Source: Phycisphaera sp. (GTDB lineage: Bacteria; Planctomycetota; Phycisphaerae; Phycisphaerales; UBA1924). From it: a DNA stretch of 64,000 bases. This document shows positions 34,801 to 41,643 of this stretch, piece after piece (the first letter of the stretch is position 1; each line of letters begins with the position of its first letter). The notes beneath the pieces were generated by a model. It saw nothing but the letters and a program-made list of their open reading frames with translations. It ran no database searches and was not told the DNA's origin. The position numbers and the translations under genes are program-made. The stretch lies in NCBI GenBank assembly GCA_025916675.1, contig CP098402.1, forward strand, positions 863,205-927,204, given 5' to 3'.

Positions 34801-37439
34801 GTGCCGTGACGATTCGGAGCAATGCCACTGGGGCGGATGCCATCGTGTTCACCGGCAGAGTGGATGGTGAAAGTGACCTGCGCCTGCGGGCACCCAACGG
34901 CGACATTGCTCTGGCCTCCTCCGTTGGCTCGGAACAAGCCCTACGAACCTTTGATGTTGGTGCGAACTCGATCAGGGTCTCAGACGTTGCCACGAGCGGA
35001 ATGCAACGATACGACGCTGGGGCACACGTGTCGGGCACACTAACCGGATCCGAGATCGCGTTTGAACGGGGTATCACCCTTGTCGGCGATACGAGTCTGC
35101 TTGGCACAGGCTCGGGTGGTGTTCACCTGCTGTCGACTGTGGACGGAGCGTTCGCCCTCGATATCGATGCCGACCAAGGCATTGTGCAACTGGAGGGCCC
35201 AGTCGGAACGACTGTGCCGCTGGCTCGCTTGTCTTTATCCGGCGAGACCAACAGGATCGGAGACGTGTTTACCGCGGGTGAACAGACGTACAACGGAGCG
35301 ACCGAACTTCTCGGAAACCTGGAGGCGGTTGGGCCGGTCCGTTTCCAAGGTCGCGTAGTGCTGCCAGGTGACGCTTCTGTTTCGTCACATGTCGACGGCG
35401 GCGTTGGCATTGAACTCCTCCAAGGCGCCGATGGGCCGGGATCACTCACGCTCAGGGCACCGAACGCAGGCGTGGCGCTGCTTGGTCGCCTTGGTGAAGA
35501 AGCCGAGTTGGGCATGCTGACGATCGTAGAGTCCATGCGGACTCGGATCGATGGATCCGTCCGGGCGGATTCGGTCCGAGTCCTCGACGGGCTCGGTTCG
35601 GTGGTGCTCAATGGCTCGCTGGTGGCAACGGGGACGGGGGGCATCGAACTCACTGGGCAGAACATCGCTATCGACGCGAGCATCGCCGCACCGATGGGCC
35701 CTTTGGTTATCAACAACGCGGGCATGCTTGAGCTGAACGAGAACTTGGACCTGGCGGGCGTGTCGGTCTTGTCACAGGTCGGCTCTGGCGGCGTCCGACT
35801 CGGGACCGACATTTTGATGCCCGATGGGTCTGTGTCGTTCCTCGGGCCGGTGTCGTTATTGGAAGATCGTCGGATCGACGCGCAGAGCATCGAGTTTCGA
35901 GGGGCCGTTGATTCGGACGGCACCGCACGATCTCTGTCCCTTTTGAGCCAGGGCGATGTTTCGCTCCTCGGGCCCATCGGGCTGGATTCGACACTCGCAT
36001 CTCTGGAGACGGATGCCGGCGGAGCGACTCGGCTTGGTGCCGACGTCGTTGTGCTCGGGGCCGTGACATTTGGCGATCCCGTCGTGCTCGTGGGCGATAC
36101 CTCGATCCGTGCGGGCGAGACTATCAGCTTTGCGGGAGCCATCGATGGCGTGGCGGGCAACCCGGCCGACTTGGTACTCGCGACCGATGTCTCCGGTGAT
36201 GGTTCGGACGGAGCACCGTTGCCGATCGTCGAGTTTGGGGGGGATGTTGGAGCGGTGGTGCCGATTGGCAGCCTCAGCGTGAATGCTGGCGGCCGAGACT
36301 CGGTGCCCGTGGTTCCCACGATTCTGCGGACTGCCGAGGTTGTGGACGGCCAGGTGGTTCCGGGCTCGGGTGACCTCCGCATCGTCTCGCTTGGCGACAT
36401 CGAGTTCGGTGAGTTCGAGAAGCTCTCGGTGCTTGGTGACGTGGCGCTCAGCGCCGAGGGGTCGGTGACGCTGGGTGACATCACGGCGCTTGGCGAAGTC
36501 CGGGTGACTGCACCAGAGATCCGCCTGCTCTCAAGGCCAAGCGGTTTTGTGCTCACCAGGTTCGACTTCCTCGATGAGGATTCCGGTGTCGACTTCGTGT
36601 CTGGAAGCGGGTTCACGTTTTCGACCGAGCCGGTGGTAGTTGGCGGCGGGCCCGCACCAAGCTTCGCTTCACCTACAGGCGGCGATGATCGCCTGGGCAC
36701 GCTGCGATCCTACCAGCAGCGTTTGTACGGTGAGGTCGCGCTGGAAGACATGCAGGCCGGTTCCACACGGCTCGATCTTCGATCCCTGGGGCCGTCGAAC
36801 ACGAATGTGGCCGAGGCCCTGGCCGGCGCCGCACCGCGGGTCGCCGGTGGCGACGCGGTGGAACGTGATGCGTTCGTTGATGCGGCCCAGCGTGCGAAGT
36901 TGCAGCGACTGGGTATCTTCGCCCGTGAAACGCCGGGTACGACACGTTGGCAGGCACTCGCTGGCCGTGCGCTGTATGAGGACTACGGCAGCTTCCATCG
37001 TGTGGGCGAGTTTGCCCGGGCCGAGGTCAACGAGGTTACCGTCGATCGGCTCTCGGGCGACCGTGTCCAGCGGGCCTTGGATGCGTACGACGCGATGTTT
37101 GCATCCGCCGAGGGCGAGGCAAGCAACGCGGCGATGCTGCGTGAGATGCTGACTGACGAGGTCGAAATGTATCTGACCGAGCAGGATGTTGCAGCCACGC
37201 TCGGCGCAGCCTTTGCAGAGCATGTGCAGCAGCAAGGCACGCTCGTGGATGATTTGCGTCGGCTCAGCGGGCTCCGCCGCGAACTCGAAGCGCTCGGACT
37301 GAGCCCGAAGGAGCGTCAGGACGCATGGGGTGTGGTGTTGGGGCAGGTCCGGCCCGAGTTCATGCTCACCTCGGAGTTCGAAGCGTTGCTAGCCTATCTT
37401 GATCGCCCCGTGAGCCTTGAACAGGAAACCAGCCCATGA
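28806..37439 (+). CDS. Giant filamentous-haemagglutinin-like exoprotein (TpsA)
   Basis: A 2877-residue protein. After a short signal-like start comes the TPS secretion domain (about residues 25-250) with hallmark motifs: TIRAQNNAILAFDRFDIS, LNRITGNDPSIIAGSL, NGQVYIVNPAGIYF. A long beta-helix of imperfect repeats follows; one module containing IVGRGSGAH/VTVGRAAGSH/IVIGRPDGTG recurs near nucleotides 31.36, 32.31 and 33.91 kb. Another short repeat has the form G-x-V-x-T-x-G-x-Q-x-Y-x-G. The last 260 residues switch to charged helices with no known toxin motif. AGGGGG lies 7 bases before ATG 28806. The stop overlaps the tssA start (ATGA). Probably exported by the adjacent TpsB and surface-displayed as adhesin or contact fibre; function is inferred. 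Confidence 0.9.
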   Translation: MDARQSRPTSDRIGRLLVLAGTTLTVQAVALAGPEGGRVVHGGASIERAGPITTIRAQNNAILAFDRFDISAHETVRFLQPTVNSRVLNRITGNDPSIIAGSLLANGQVYIVNPAGIYFTGTSIVDVGGLYAAAGNMTNQDFLANVDTFTLSGVVSNHGLIQGSAIHLLGREVANHGTIIADEGIVALGSGDEVLMGAPRTRIYAKPQVGPSNKPHGSVENSGNIQAERVAIGAGDLFSVALRSSSSIQARQVEIRAGRGSRIDVAGDIDASTSETGQHGGAITVVGQRVAVDDATLDASGPGGGGTIEIGGGYRGAGEHRARRVSIGSGTTLRADATAFGDGGRVITWADHSTTYDGLATARGGPEGGDGGLVETSGKVRLRAAGLVDASAPRGKGGLWLLDPLDVVISDATTTPPVGGVFSPGASGATVSATDIRDVLESGTNVLVTTDVAGPETGNITWLAGNPLVASLVGVQTLTLDANGSIDLQSDITATGAALDLVLESGTGVLPDSVGDVGLADGISIDLNGGVFTASGAGAFIAGQTHTIAASALAFDFDGNVTLRNTLDTNLAASSTDDTFDITAPTVTVAGTLAAGNGVVLDGDAVLSADLSAGTGGVRITGATAVSNDVGVSTTGGGDIEFSGVVDGAVAGANDLDLSAGTGSITLGDDVGGTTRLGGFTINSANDVNATAIRSSSLQQVSGTGTTSISTLNVSGASGATLSGAAFDLGAIDAATGGLSISASGDIDLAGSLDVAGDVDVVSGGVATVSGSSFDAASFLFGGAGSARIGSDVSSNGDIVFDVPLQLTQAAVFESSVGNIEVNSTLQAGANDLALSANGINLSGGVGSVGGTGNITFQPIGNGDSIGIVSAGDLSISGSTLAALDDGFSRIIVGRGSGAHDIAIGAVSFSDPVLYRAPTGTASLDAGLTMTDLAGVEFDAGELVVATALGVSTDGGSITAGGVRLADGIGAAFSSAGGHILIDGPLLGTAGGAAESLAFDAGAGDVTIDGVVSGLSDLSFLSARNASLQSVTLTGTLETTASLTGDMAFGGAVDVARLDVSAATVSFADALSSTNEIVIATPGGATLFASMDAGGDITVAGPVELRGDVESVSGDVTLTGSTLLGSTVSVRALAGTLQLSAVDTDGNDLGLRAGEIDLAGGASSVGGGGALLIEPASDGTAIALGSAAGVGSGLDLGQDDLDALALGFDSVTVGRAAGSHSIQIGDTTFRNSTVLRSPNGQLAVSGIVDSSGSDLTLTGSTLLGNTILTGGGDLLLTGGGVTLQVDGVLDTTNGGAGGAVTIIGDVDSADATMPRSLAITAGSGDVTLGDTGRTRSLASFSLGTTGAASLGGLVVNGDLAITAADTMFRESVTAGGDATITSDVIITGTFEANQDLVIAGSVVLSGDSILRSGSGAVRVDGPIEGDSSASPRYLTIEASNGDVELLGSVGAAGGVGDVVIDSGGTVSAQSIRSAGDVSLNGADLLLGGGLVATGSVELDGPLHLGGDIDAGSSVRVNNRLTLLTDTEVRGEGVQFFGTINGDHELAIDGRGDAAELRSPVGGTTALSSLQIGGASARFGDVLLDGALVVDAAGDVSFVGSDVVAGSIDITGSRLVILGAAARELRTTGGVLRLPDIELGASPVLTLASSGGNIVVSGLSSVSQGSLDAFAGAGTIELGGASGLERITIVARDVDLTGSIEADEFSLQPSNAARPIVLGGPGGSAGLELSAAELARLSDGFRSIVIGRPDGTGGIDVLGGTLRAPLVLDGGLGSVRVSGSLAGVGNAILTVRGSLIEFGGSITTQGGAILFEAPVLLFADSSLVSQGGDWSTADGIEGAFALNADVGSGAIDIGDDVSVASLDLSAAAIDLGNETRTSGSQRFAGVLRPGERLVGGSIIVLGPMQLTGDTRIESSGDVELGAVDGNAALVIRAGDRAQAGPIGGTTALRSLDIEAASAFLESVRTSGNVRVRAGDISVGDNLLAQGTGSILLDGSVDVDGAVTIRSNATGADAIVFTGRVDGESDLRLRAPNGDIALASSVGSEQALRTFDVGANSIRVSDVATSGMQRYDAGAHVSGTLTGSEIAFERGITLVGDTSLLGTGSGGVHLLSTVDGAFALDIDADQGIVQLEGPVGTTVPLARLSLSGETNRIGDVFTAGEQTYNGATELLGNLEAVGPVRFQGRVVLPGDASVSSHVDGGVGIELLQGADGPGSLTLRAPNAGVALLGRLGEEAELGMLTIVESMRTRIDGSVRADSVRVLDGLGSVVLNGSLVATGTGGIELTGQNIAIDASIAAPMGPLVINNAGMLELNENLDLAGVSVLSQVGSGGVRLGTDILMPDGSVSFLGPVSLLEDRRIDAQSIEFRGAVDSDGTARSLSLLSQGDVSLLGPIGLDSTLASLETDAGGATRLGADVVVLGAVTFGDPVVLVGDTSIRAGETISFAGAIDGVAGNPADLVLATDVSGDGSDGAPLPIVEFGGDVGAVVPIGSLSVNAGGRDSVPVVPTILRTAEVVDGQVVPGSGDLRIVSLGDIEFGEFEKLSVLGDVALSAEGSVTLGDITALGEVRVTAPEIRLLSRPSGFVLTRFDFLDEDSGVDFVSGSGFTFSTEPVVVGGGPAPSFASPTGGDDRLGTLRSYQQRLYGEVALEDMQAGSTRLDLRSLGPSNTNVAEALAGAAPRVAGGDAVERDAFVDAAQRAKLQRLGIFARETPGTTRWQALAGRALYEDYGSFHRVGEFARAEVNEVTVDRLSGDRVQRALDAYDAMFASAEGEASNAAMLREMLTDEVEMYLTEQDVAATLGAAFAEHVQQQGTLVDDLRRLSGLRRELEALGLSPKERQDAWGVVLGQVRPEFMLTSEFEALLAYLDRPVSLEQETSP

Positions 37440-38521
37440 GTACGCTCGACCTGGATGTGATTCTCGCCGGTGTGTCAGTAGAAAATCCATGCGGCGAAGA
37501 CTTAGCCTACGACGCGGACGCTGTGGCGTTGTTCGATCTGGCCGCCGGAACACCCGAGCGGCAGATTGGCGATGTCGTAGTGCCGGCCGAGGAGCCCAAC
37601 TGGGGCGAGGTCAAGAACAAGGCCACGGCGCTGCTCGGGCGCACGCTCGACCTGCGTGTCGGGATGCAGGTCCTGGCTTCGCTGATCGAGACCGAGGGCT
37701 TCGAGGGATTGCGCATTGGTGTGGCGTTGATTCGGGGCATGGTCACGCAGCATTGGGATGGTGTTCACCCGAAACTCGATCCCGAGGACAACAACGATCC
37801 GACCGAACGCATGAACATCGTCGCTTCGCTCGCGGCCCCGCCGGACGCCTTCGGCGATGACTCGATGCGCATCCAGGCCCGGATACGAGCGTGCCCTTTT
37901 ACGGCGTCGGCCAGCCTGGGTCGATACGGGCTGCGGGACCTCCAGTTGGCCAGCGGTGAGATTTCGACCCAGGCCGATGAGGAGTCTCCGAGTATCTCGA
38001 CGATTAAGGCTGCATTGGCCGATACACCCGCCGAGCAGCTCCAGCACTCGCTCCAGTGTCTCCAAGAGGCAATCGAGGGCGTTGACGAGATCGATCGGAC
38101 GCTGACCGAGCGTGTCGGAGCCGGTAACGCACCGGACCTGAGCGCGTTTCAGAAGCTGCTTGAGACGATCGCCGAGCACATCCGTTCTGGTCTCGGAGAG
38201 CGCGGCTATTCGGCGGACTTAGGGGGCGAAGCTGATGGCGAGTTGCCAGCGGATTCCGCTGGAGGCGCCGCAGCCATTGCGGCACCAACCGCACCTACTG
38301 GCGCGATCCAGTCTCGACAGGATGTACTGGACGCACTCGACCGGATCTGCGCGTATTACGTTTCCAGCGAGCCTTCGAGCCCTGTGCCGGTGCTCTTGGT
38401 TCGGGCACGGCGGTTGGTCACGATGTCGTTCGTCGATATCGTGCGTGACCTGACGCCCGATGCGGTGGGGCAGATCGAGTTACTCGCCGGAGACCGGTCT
38501 GTGGCCGACGAGGATTCTTGA
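37436..38521 (+). CDS. tssA: T6SS protein TssA (ImpA N-terminal family)
   Basis: A 361-residue protein with the ImpA_N signature: NPCGEDLAYD near residue 17, PNWGEVKNKATALLGRTLDLRVGMQVL and HWDGVHPKLDPEDNNDPTERMN. The C-terminal third is helical (QSRQDVLDALDRICAYY ... EPSSPVPVLLVRARRLVTMSF), typical of TssA multimerisation domains. TssA docks to the membrane complex and baseplate and then caps the growing sheath. The start overlaps the stop of the FHA-like gene by 4 bases, so tssA expression depends on translation through the 8.6-kb tpsA. It is the last gene of the left rightward block and converges with the PAAR-like gene 9 bases away. Confidence 0.93.
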   Translation: MSTLDLDVILAGVSVENPCGEDLAYDADAVALFDLAAGTPERQIGDVVVPAEEPNWGEVKNKATALLGRTLDLRVGMQVLASLIETEGFEGLRIGVALIRGMVTQHWDGVHPKLDPEDNNDPTERMNIVASLAAPPDAFGDDSMRIQARIRACPFTASASLGRYGLRDLQLASGEISTQADEESPSISTIKAALADTPAEQLQHSLQCLQEAIEGVDEIDRTLTERVGAGNAPDLSAFQKLLETIAEHIRSGLGERGYSADLGGEADGELPADSAGGAAAIAAPTAPTGAIQSRQDVLDALDRICAYYVSSEPSSPVPVLLVRARRLVTMSFVDIVRDLTPDAVGQIELLAGDRSVADEDS

Positions 38522-38530
38522 TAGTTTCGG

Positions 38531-38935
38531 TTATGGGCTGACGAGGATTAGTGACTGACTGGGGACGCTCTGGGCAAACGCAGGCACGTTGGGGTTGCTC
38601 CCGTTGAGGCCCATCATTCCGGTCTGGTAGCCAACGCCTTTCCCTTCAACTTGCACCTTGGCGCTGACCTTCTTGTAGACCGCTGGTCCCATGAACACGC
38701 CCGACATCACGCCGCCGTTGCTGCCGGCAGAGTCGCCGGTGGTCGAGGGTGTCTGCGATTGCAGCAGTACGACGGGCTTGTTGCCGAAAGTCACTTTCGT
38801 GGATACTTGGGTCGCCTGCGGCAGCATCGCGATGCTTGGGTAGGGGATCGGGACTGGGCCTACTGGCGTGGGCGTGAGGCACACGTTCGGCATGGCGATG
38901 ACTTGTCCGGCCATGGTTGTTGAAGCGGGGAACAT
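38531..38935 (-). CDS. DUF4150 PAAR-like spike tip protein
   Basis: A 134-residue protein of the DUF4150/PAAR-like family: PNVCLTPTPVGPVPIPYPSIA at the start, then a glycine-rich stretch (SNGGVMSGVFMGPAVYKKVSAKVQVEGKGV). DUF4150 proteins replace or mimic PAAR cones at the VgrG tip and often carry toxin extensions. This one stops right after the core domain, so it carries no effector of its own. GGGAG lies 10 bases before the ATG. It is the last gene of the leftward spike block, after DUF3540, with which it is usually paired. Confidence 0.88.
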   Translation of the reverse strand: MFPASTTMAGQVIAMPNVCLTPTPVGPVPIPYPSIAMLPQATQVSTKVTFGNKPVVLLQSQTPSTTGDSAGSNGGVMSGVFMGPAVYKKVSAKVQVEGKGVGYQTGMMGLNGSNPNVPAFAQSVPSQSLILVSP

Positions 38936-38977
38936 CGGTTGATCACTCCCAGGCGTTGAGTATGGGTTAGCTCAAAC

Positions 38978-39772
38978 TCAGCCGAGATGGATCTTGGCAC
39001 CATCAATACGCGTGGTTTGCTGCGAACGCATGTGGGTGCGTCCACTCCGAAGATAGAAGCCCTCTTGGACCACCAGACGCATACGAGAAGCCGTTGCCTG
39101 GGCGAGGCGTGATACATCGGAGAAAAAGTCTTGCGTACGGCAGATGACCGTACTTGAAATACTCTCCAGCCGATCGACAGAGGCACGTACCGAGCCAAAC
39201 ACCACGGAAGCTCTGGTGCCGGCGATCGAGAACTGGCCAACGCTGGCGTTCGTGGTTGTGGCAGCGATGTCGAGCCGTTCTGTTCCAACACGATACTCCC
39301 CGGAGCCAAGAATTGTCGAAGCACGAGGCGTCATCGTGCGCACCATGCCAGCGCTGACGAGATCGATGCCAGTGCCTCCAGAGATGTGTACACGCTTTCC
39401 GGACGCCAGCGTCAGATCGCCCGCAGGCGTTGCGACTTCCAAGTCGCCAATGCCAACGAGTCGTACCTTGGAGGAATGCTCGTCGTACTCGAGTACGGCT
39501 TGGCCATTGATATCCAGTACTCGGATCGTGCTGCCATCGAACTCAACTCGGGTGCGTGACTCTCCGGGGATGATTCCGATTACGTATCCCTCGCCGTTCG
39601 ACGCGGTCACGACCAACGCCGAGTCGCCCCGAACACACGTAGTTGACGCGGCATTCACTGCCCACAAAGCTTTGCCATCGGGGTCCTGAACACGGATGCG
39701 ACGCCCGTTCTCGGCTGTTGAGAGCACGGCCATCGGTGTGGGTGTGGCTGGGTACGTCTGGGTAGGGTTCAT
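38978..39772 (-). CDS. DUF3540 T6SS spike-associated beta-helix protein
   Basis: A 264-residue protein matching DUF3540: N-terminal strand-rich domain (NGEGYVIGIIPGESRTRVEF) followed by short VgrG-like repeated strands (LEVATPAGDLTLASGKRVHI) and the C-terminal FYLRSGRTHMRSQQTTRIDGAKIHLG, typical of the family. DUF3540 proteins occur with DUF2169 and DUF4150 in T6SS effector-loading modules and may act as a spike extension or adaptor. ATG 39772 is preferred because GGAG stands 9 bases before it; the in-frame ATG at 39793 overlaps the upstream stop but has no ribosome-binding site. Confidence 0.82.
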   Translation of the reverse strand: MNPTQTYPATPTPMAVLSTAENGRRIRVQDPDGKALWAVNAASTTCVRGDSALVVTASNGEGYVIGIIPGESRTRVEFDGSTIRVLDINGQAVLEYDEHSSKVRLVGIGDLEVATPAGDLTLASGKRVHISGGTGIDLVSAGMVRTMTPRASTILGSGEYRVGTERLDIAATTTNASVGQFSIAGTRASVVFGSVRASVDRLESISSTVICRTQDFFSDVSRLAQATASRMRLVVQEGFYLRSGRTHMRSQQTTRIDGAKIHLG

Positions 39773-39789
39773 CGGGGCATGCTCCAAAA

Positions 39790-41643
39790 TCATGAATCCG
39801 TTGAAAAGTCTTCGGCCTGGGCCAGCGCGGGGTCGGTTTCGCGGACGCTATCACGACTCGTGCCCGCCCACACGGCACCGTCCGCCTCGACGCGATGCAG
39901 GTTAGAGCCAGAGATGTCGGTGCCGGCGAACGTTGCGGCTCGAATATTCGCGTGGGCGAAGTTGGCGTACGGAATCTGGGCGTTGTCGAGTTTCGCATTG
40001 CCAAGATTACACCCCACAAATTGGATCCCTTGGCCACGAGCACCAAGGAGCGACGCCGAAGCTGCAACTGCTCCCGTCGCGTTCCAGCCATCCAAGATGG
40101 CATTGTCGAGTTTGATTCGCGCAAGGTTGGCGTCCAGAAACTGGGCGTTGGTCAGGTTGGCCGAGGTGAGCACGGCTCCGGCGAAGTTGGCACTCAGTGC
40201 TCGCACGCCGCTGAGGTCGACTCCCGAGAGATCACTCCCGCTTGCGTCGGCGGCACACAGATTGCAGTTCGCGAGGCTTCCCCCTCGCATCGCGACTGTC
40301 TTGAGCGAAACATGTTCGAGGTTAGACAGCGTGATCTCGGTGCCGCGGAATCGCACGTCGTCGAGGTTGCCTCCCGACAAGTCGGATTCGGTTATGCGGG
40401 TGCCACTCAAATTAGCGTTCGACCATAGGGCATCCGTGAAGACCGATCGGGTGATCGAGGCATTGGCGAGTGATGTGCCCTTTAAACTCGCCCCAACAAA
40501 GGTACTCATGGTGATGAACGAGTCGGTAAGGACCGCTCCGGATAGGTCGGCGGCGTCCGCATTGGTCGATTCGAGCGTGCACCCGGCCAGGATGGCACCA
40601 GATAGATCAGCGTCAGAGAGGTCGGCATGTGACAGGTTGGTCTGTGAGAGGTCGGCTCCGGCAAGTTGGGCTCTGGTTAACTGCGCTCCCACAAGCGTTG
40701 CCCCACGAAGCGAGTTGCCGCCGAGTATCGCATCGCTGAGGTCGCAGTGGGAAAGATCGCAGCCCTCCATGTTGTGGCCTCGGACATCGGTGCCTGGGAA
40801 CGAGCAGCGCTCTAAGCTGCTTGGGAAGACAGTTCGGCTGATGGCACAACAATCAAACCGTGCGCCTTGAAGTTCAGCCTTCGACAAATTGGTTCCGGCT
40901 AGAGTACTTTGGGCAAAATCTGCGTCTTGGACGCTGGCGTCATTGAAAACAACGTCAGTGAGATCGCACGAATCCCAGCGAGTTCTGGTCGCGCGTGCCG
41001 ACGTCAGGTTTGCCCGGGCTAATTCACAGTTTGAGAATACGGTGGCTACGAGTGCCGAATTCGTTCCATCTATCGACCCCAATCGCATGTGATCGACCAC
41101 GGCTCCGGATAGATCTGCGCCGACGAAGCTCGCACTCTCGAAGGTCGGAGCTTCAGGAAGAAAGTTCATTCGGCTGCTTTTCGCATGTTCGGCGGCGGCA
41201 GCTACGACGCTACTTTGGACCGGCTCGGGTAGTGGCGTCGGTGATTGTTCTGCGGGCGGGCGCGACCGAAAAATTGCCTGTACAAGGACCGCGCCGGAGA
41301 AATTGCTCTGGGCACCGTGACAATCGATGAATCTCGAACCTATCAAGACGGCATTCGAGAAGTCCGATTCTTGGAGATCGCACTCTACAAACTCGCAACC
41401 AATCAGATTCGCTCCGGCCGCGTGAGATCCGGTGAGCCTCACACGCTCGAATCGTACTGTATCGAGAGACCAGCCGGACATGTCGATGCCTGACAGATCG
41501 AGGTCGGCGACAATCGCACCCGGATGCAACGCCGATTCACCCGCGAACCGTTCGACCTCCTCGCGGGTGCGTGGGCACACGGCTTCAGTGCGTTCCTTGA
41601 ACTCCGCCGCGTTAAAACCCTGGTTCTGCACGGGGGTGTCCAC
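39790..41643 (-). CDS. Pentapeptide-repeat protein of the T6SS spike module
   Basis: A 617-residue protein consisting almost entirely of A(D/N)LxX pentapeptide repeats (for example ADLSQTNLSHADLSDADLSG), predicted to form a long right-handed quadrilateral beta-helix rod. The first 45 residues are helical. GTG 41643 follows directly on the TGA of the upstream DUF2169 gene, with GGGAGG inside that gene's end, so the two are coupled. No enzymatic domain is visible. A rod of this shape could lengthen the spike, cap it or carry cargo; DNA-gyrase mimicry, known for other pentapeptide proteins, is possible but unsupported here. Confidence 0.85.
   Translation of the reverse strand: MDTPVQNQGFNAAEFKERTEAVCPRTREEVERFAGESALHPGAIVADLDLSGIDMSGWSLDTVRFERVRLTGSHAAGANLIGCEFVECDLQESDFSNAVLIGSRFIDCHGAQSNFSGAVLVQAIFRSRPPAEQSPTPLPEPVQSSVVAAAAEHAKSSRMNFLPEAPTFESASFVGADLSGAVVDHMRLGSIDGTNSALVATVFSNCELARANLTSARATRTRWDSCDLTDVVFNDASVQDADFAQSTLAGTNLSKAELQGARFDCCAISRTVFPSSLERCSFPGTDVRGHNMEGCDLSHCDLSDAILGGNSLRGATLVGAQLTRAQLAGADLSQTNLSHADLSDADLSGAILAGCTLESTNADAADLSGAVLTDSFITMSTFVGASLKGTSLANASITRSVFTDALWSNANLSGTRITESDLSGGNLDDVRFRGTEITLSNLEHVSLKTVAMRGGSLANCNLCAADASGSDLSGVDLSGVRALSANFAGAVLTSANLTNAQFLDANLARIKLDNAILDGWNATGAVAASASLLGARGQGIQFVGCNLGNAKLDNAQIPYANFAHANIRAATFAGTDISGSNLHRVEADGAVWAGTSRDSVRETDPALAQAEDFSTDS

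Noticed and set aside
31063-36957. Many long antisense open frames across the FHA-like gene
   Set aside because: They arise from the skewed third-position composition of a repetitive Gly/Val/Asp-rich gene, show Pro/Arg/Ser-rich products without domains, and start without ribosome-binding sites.
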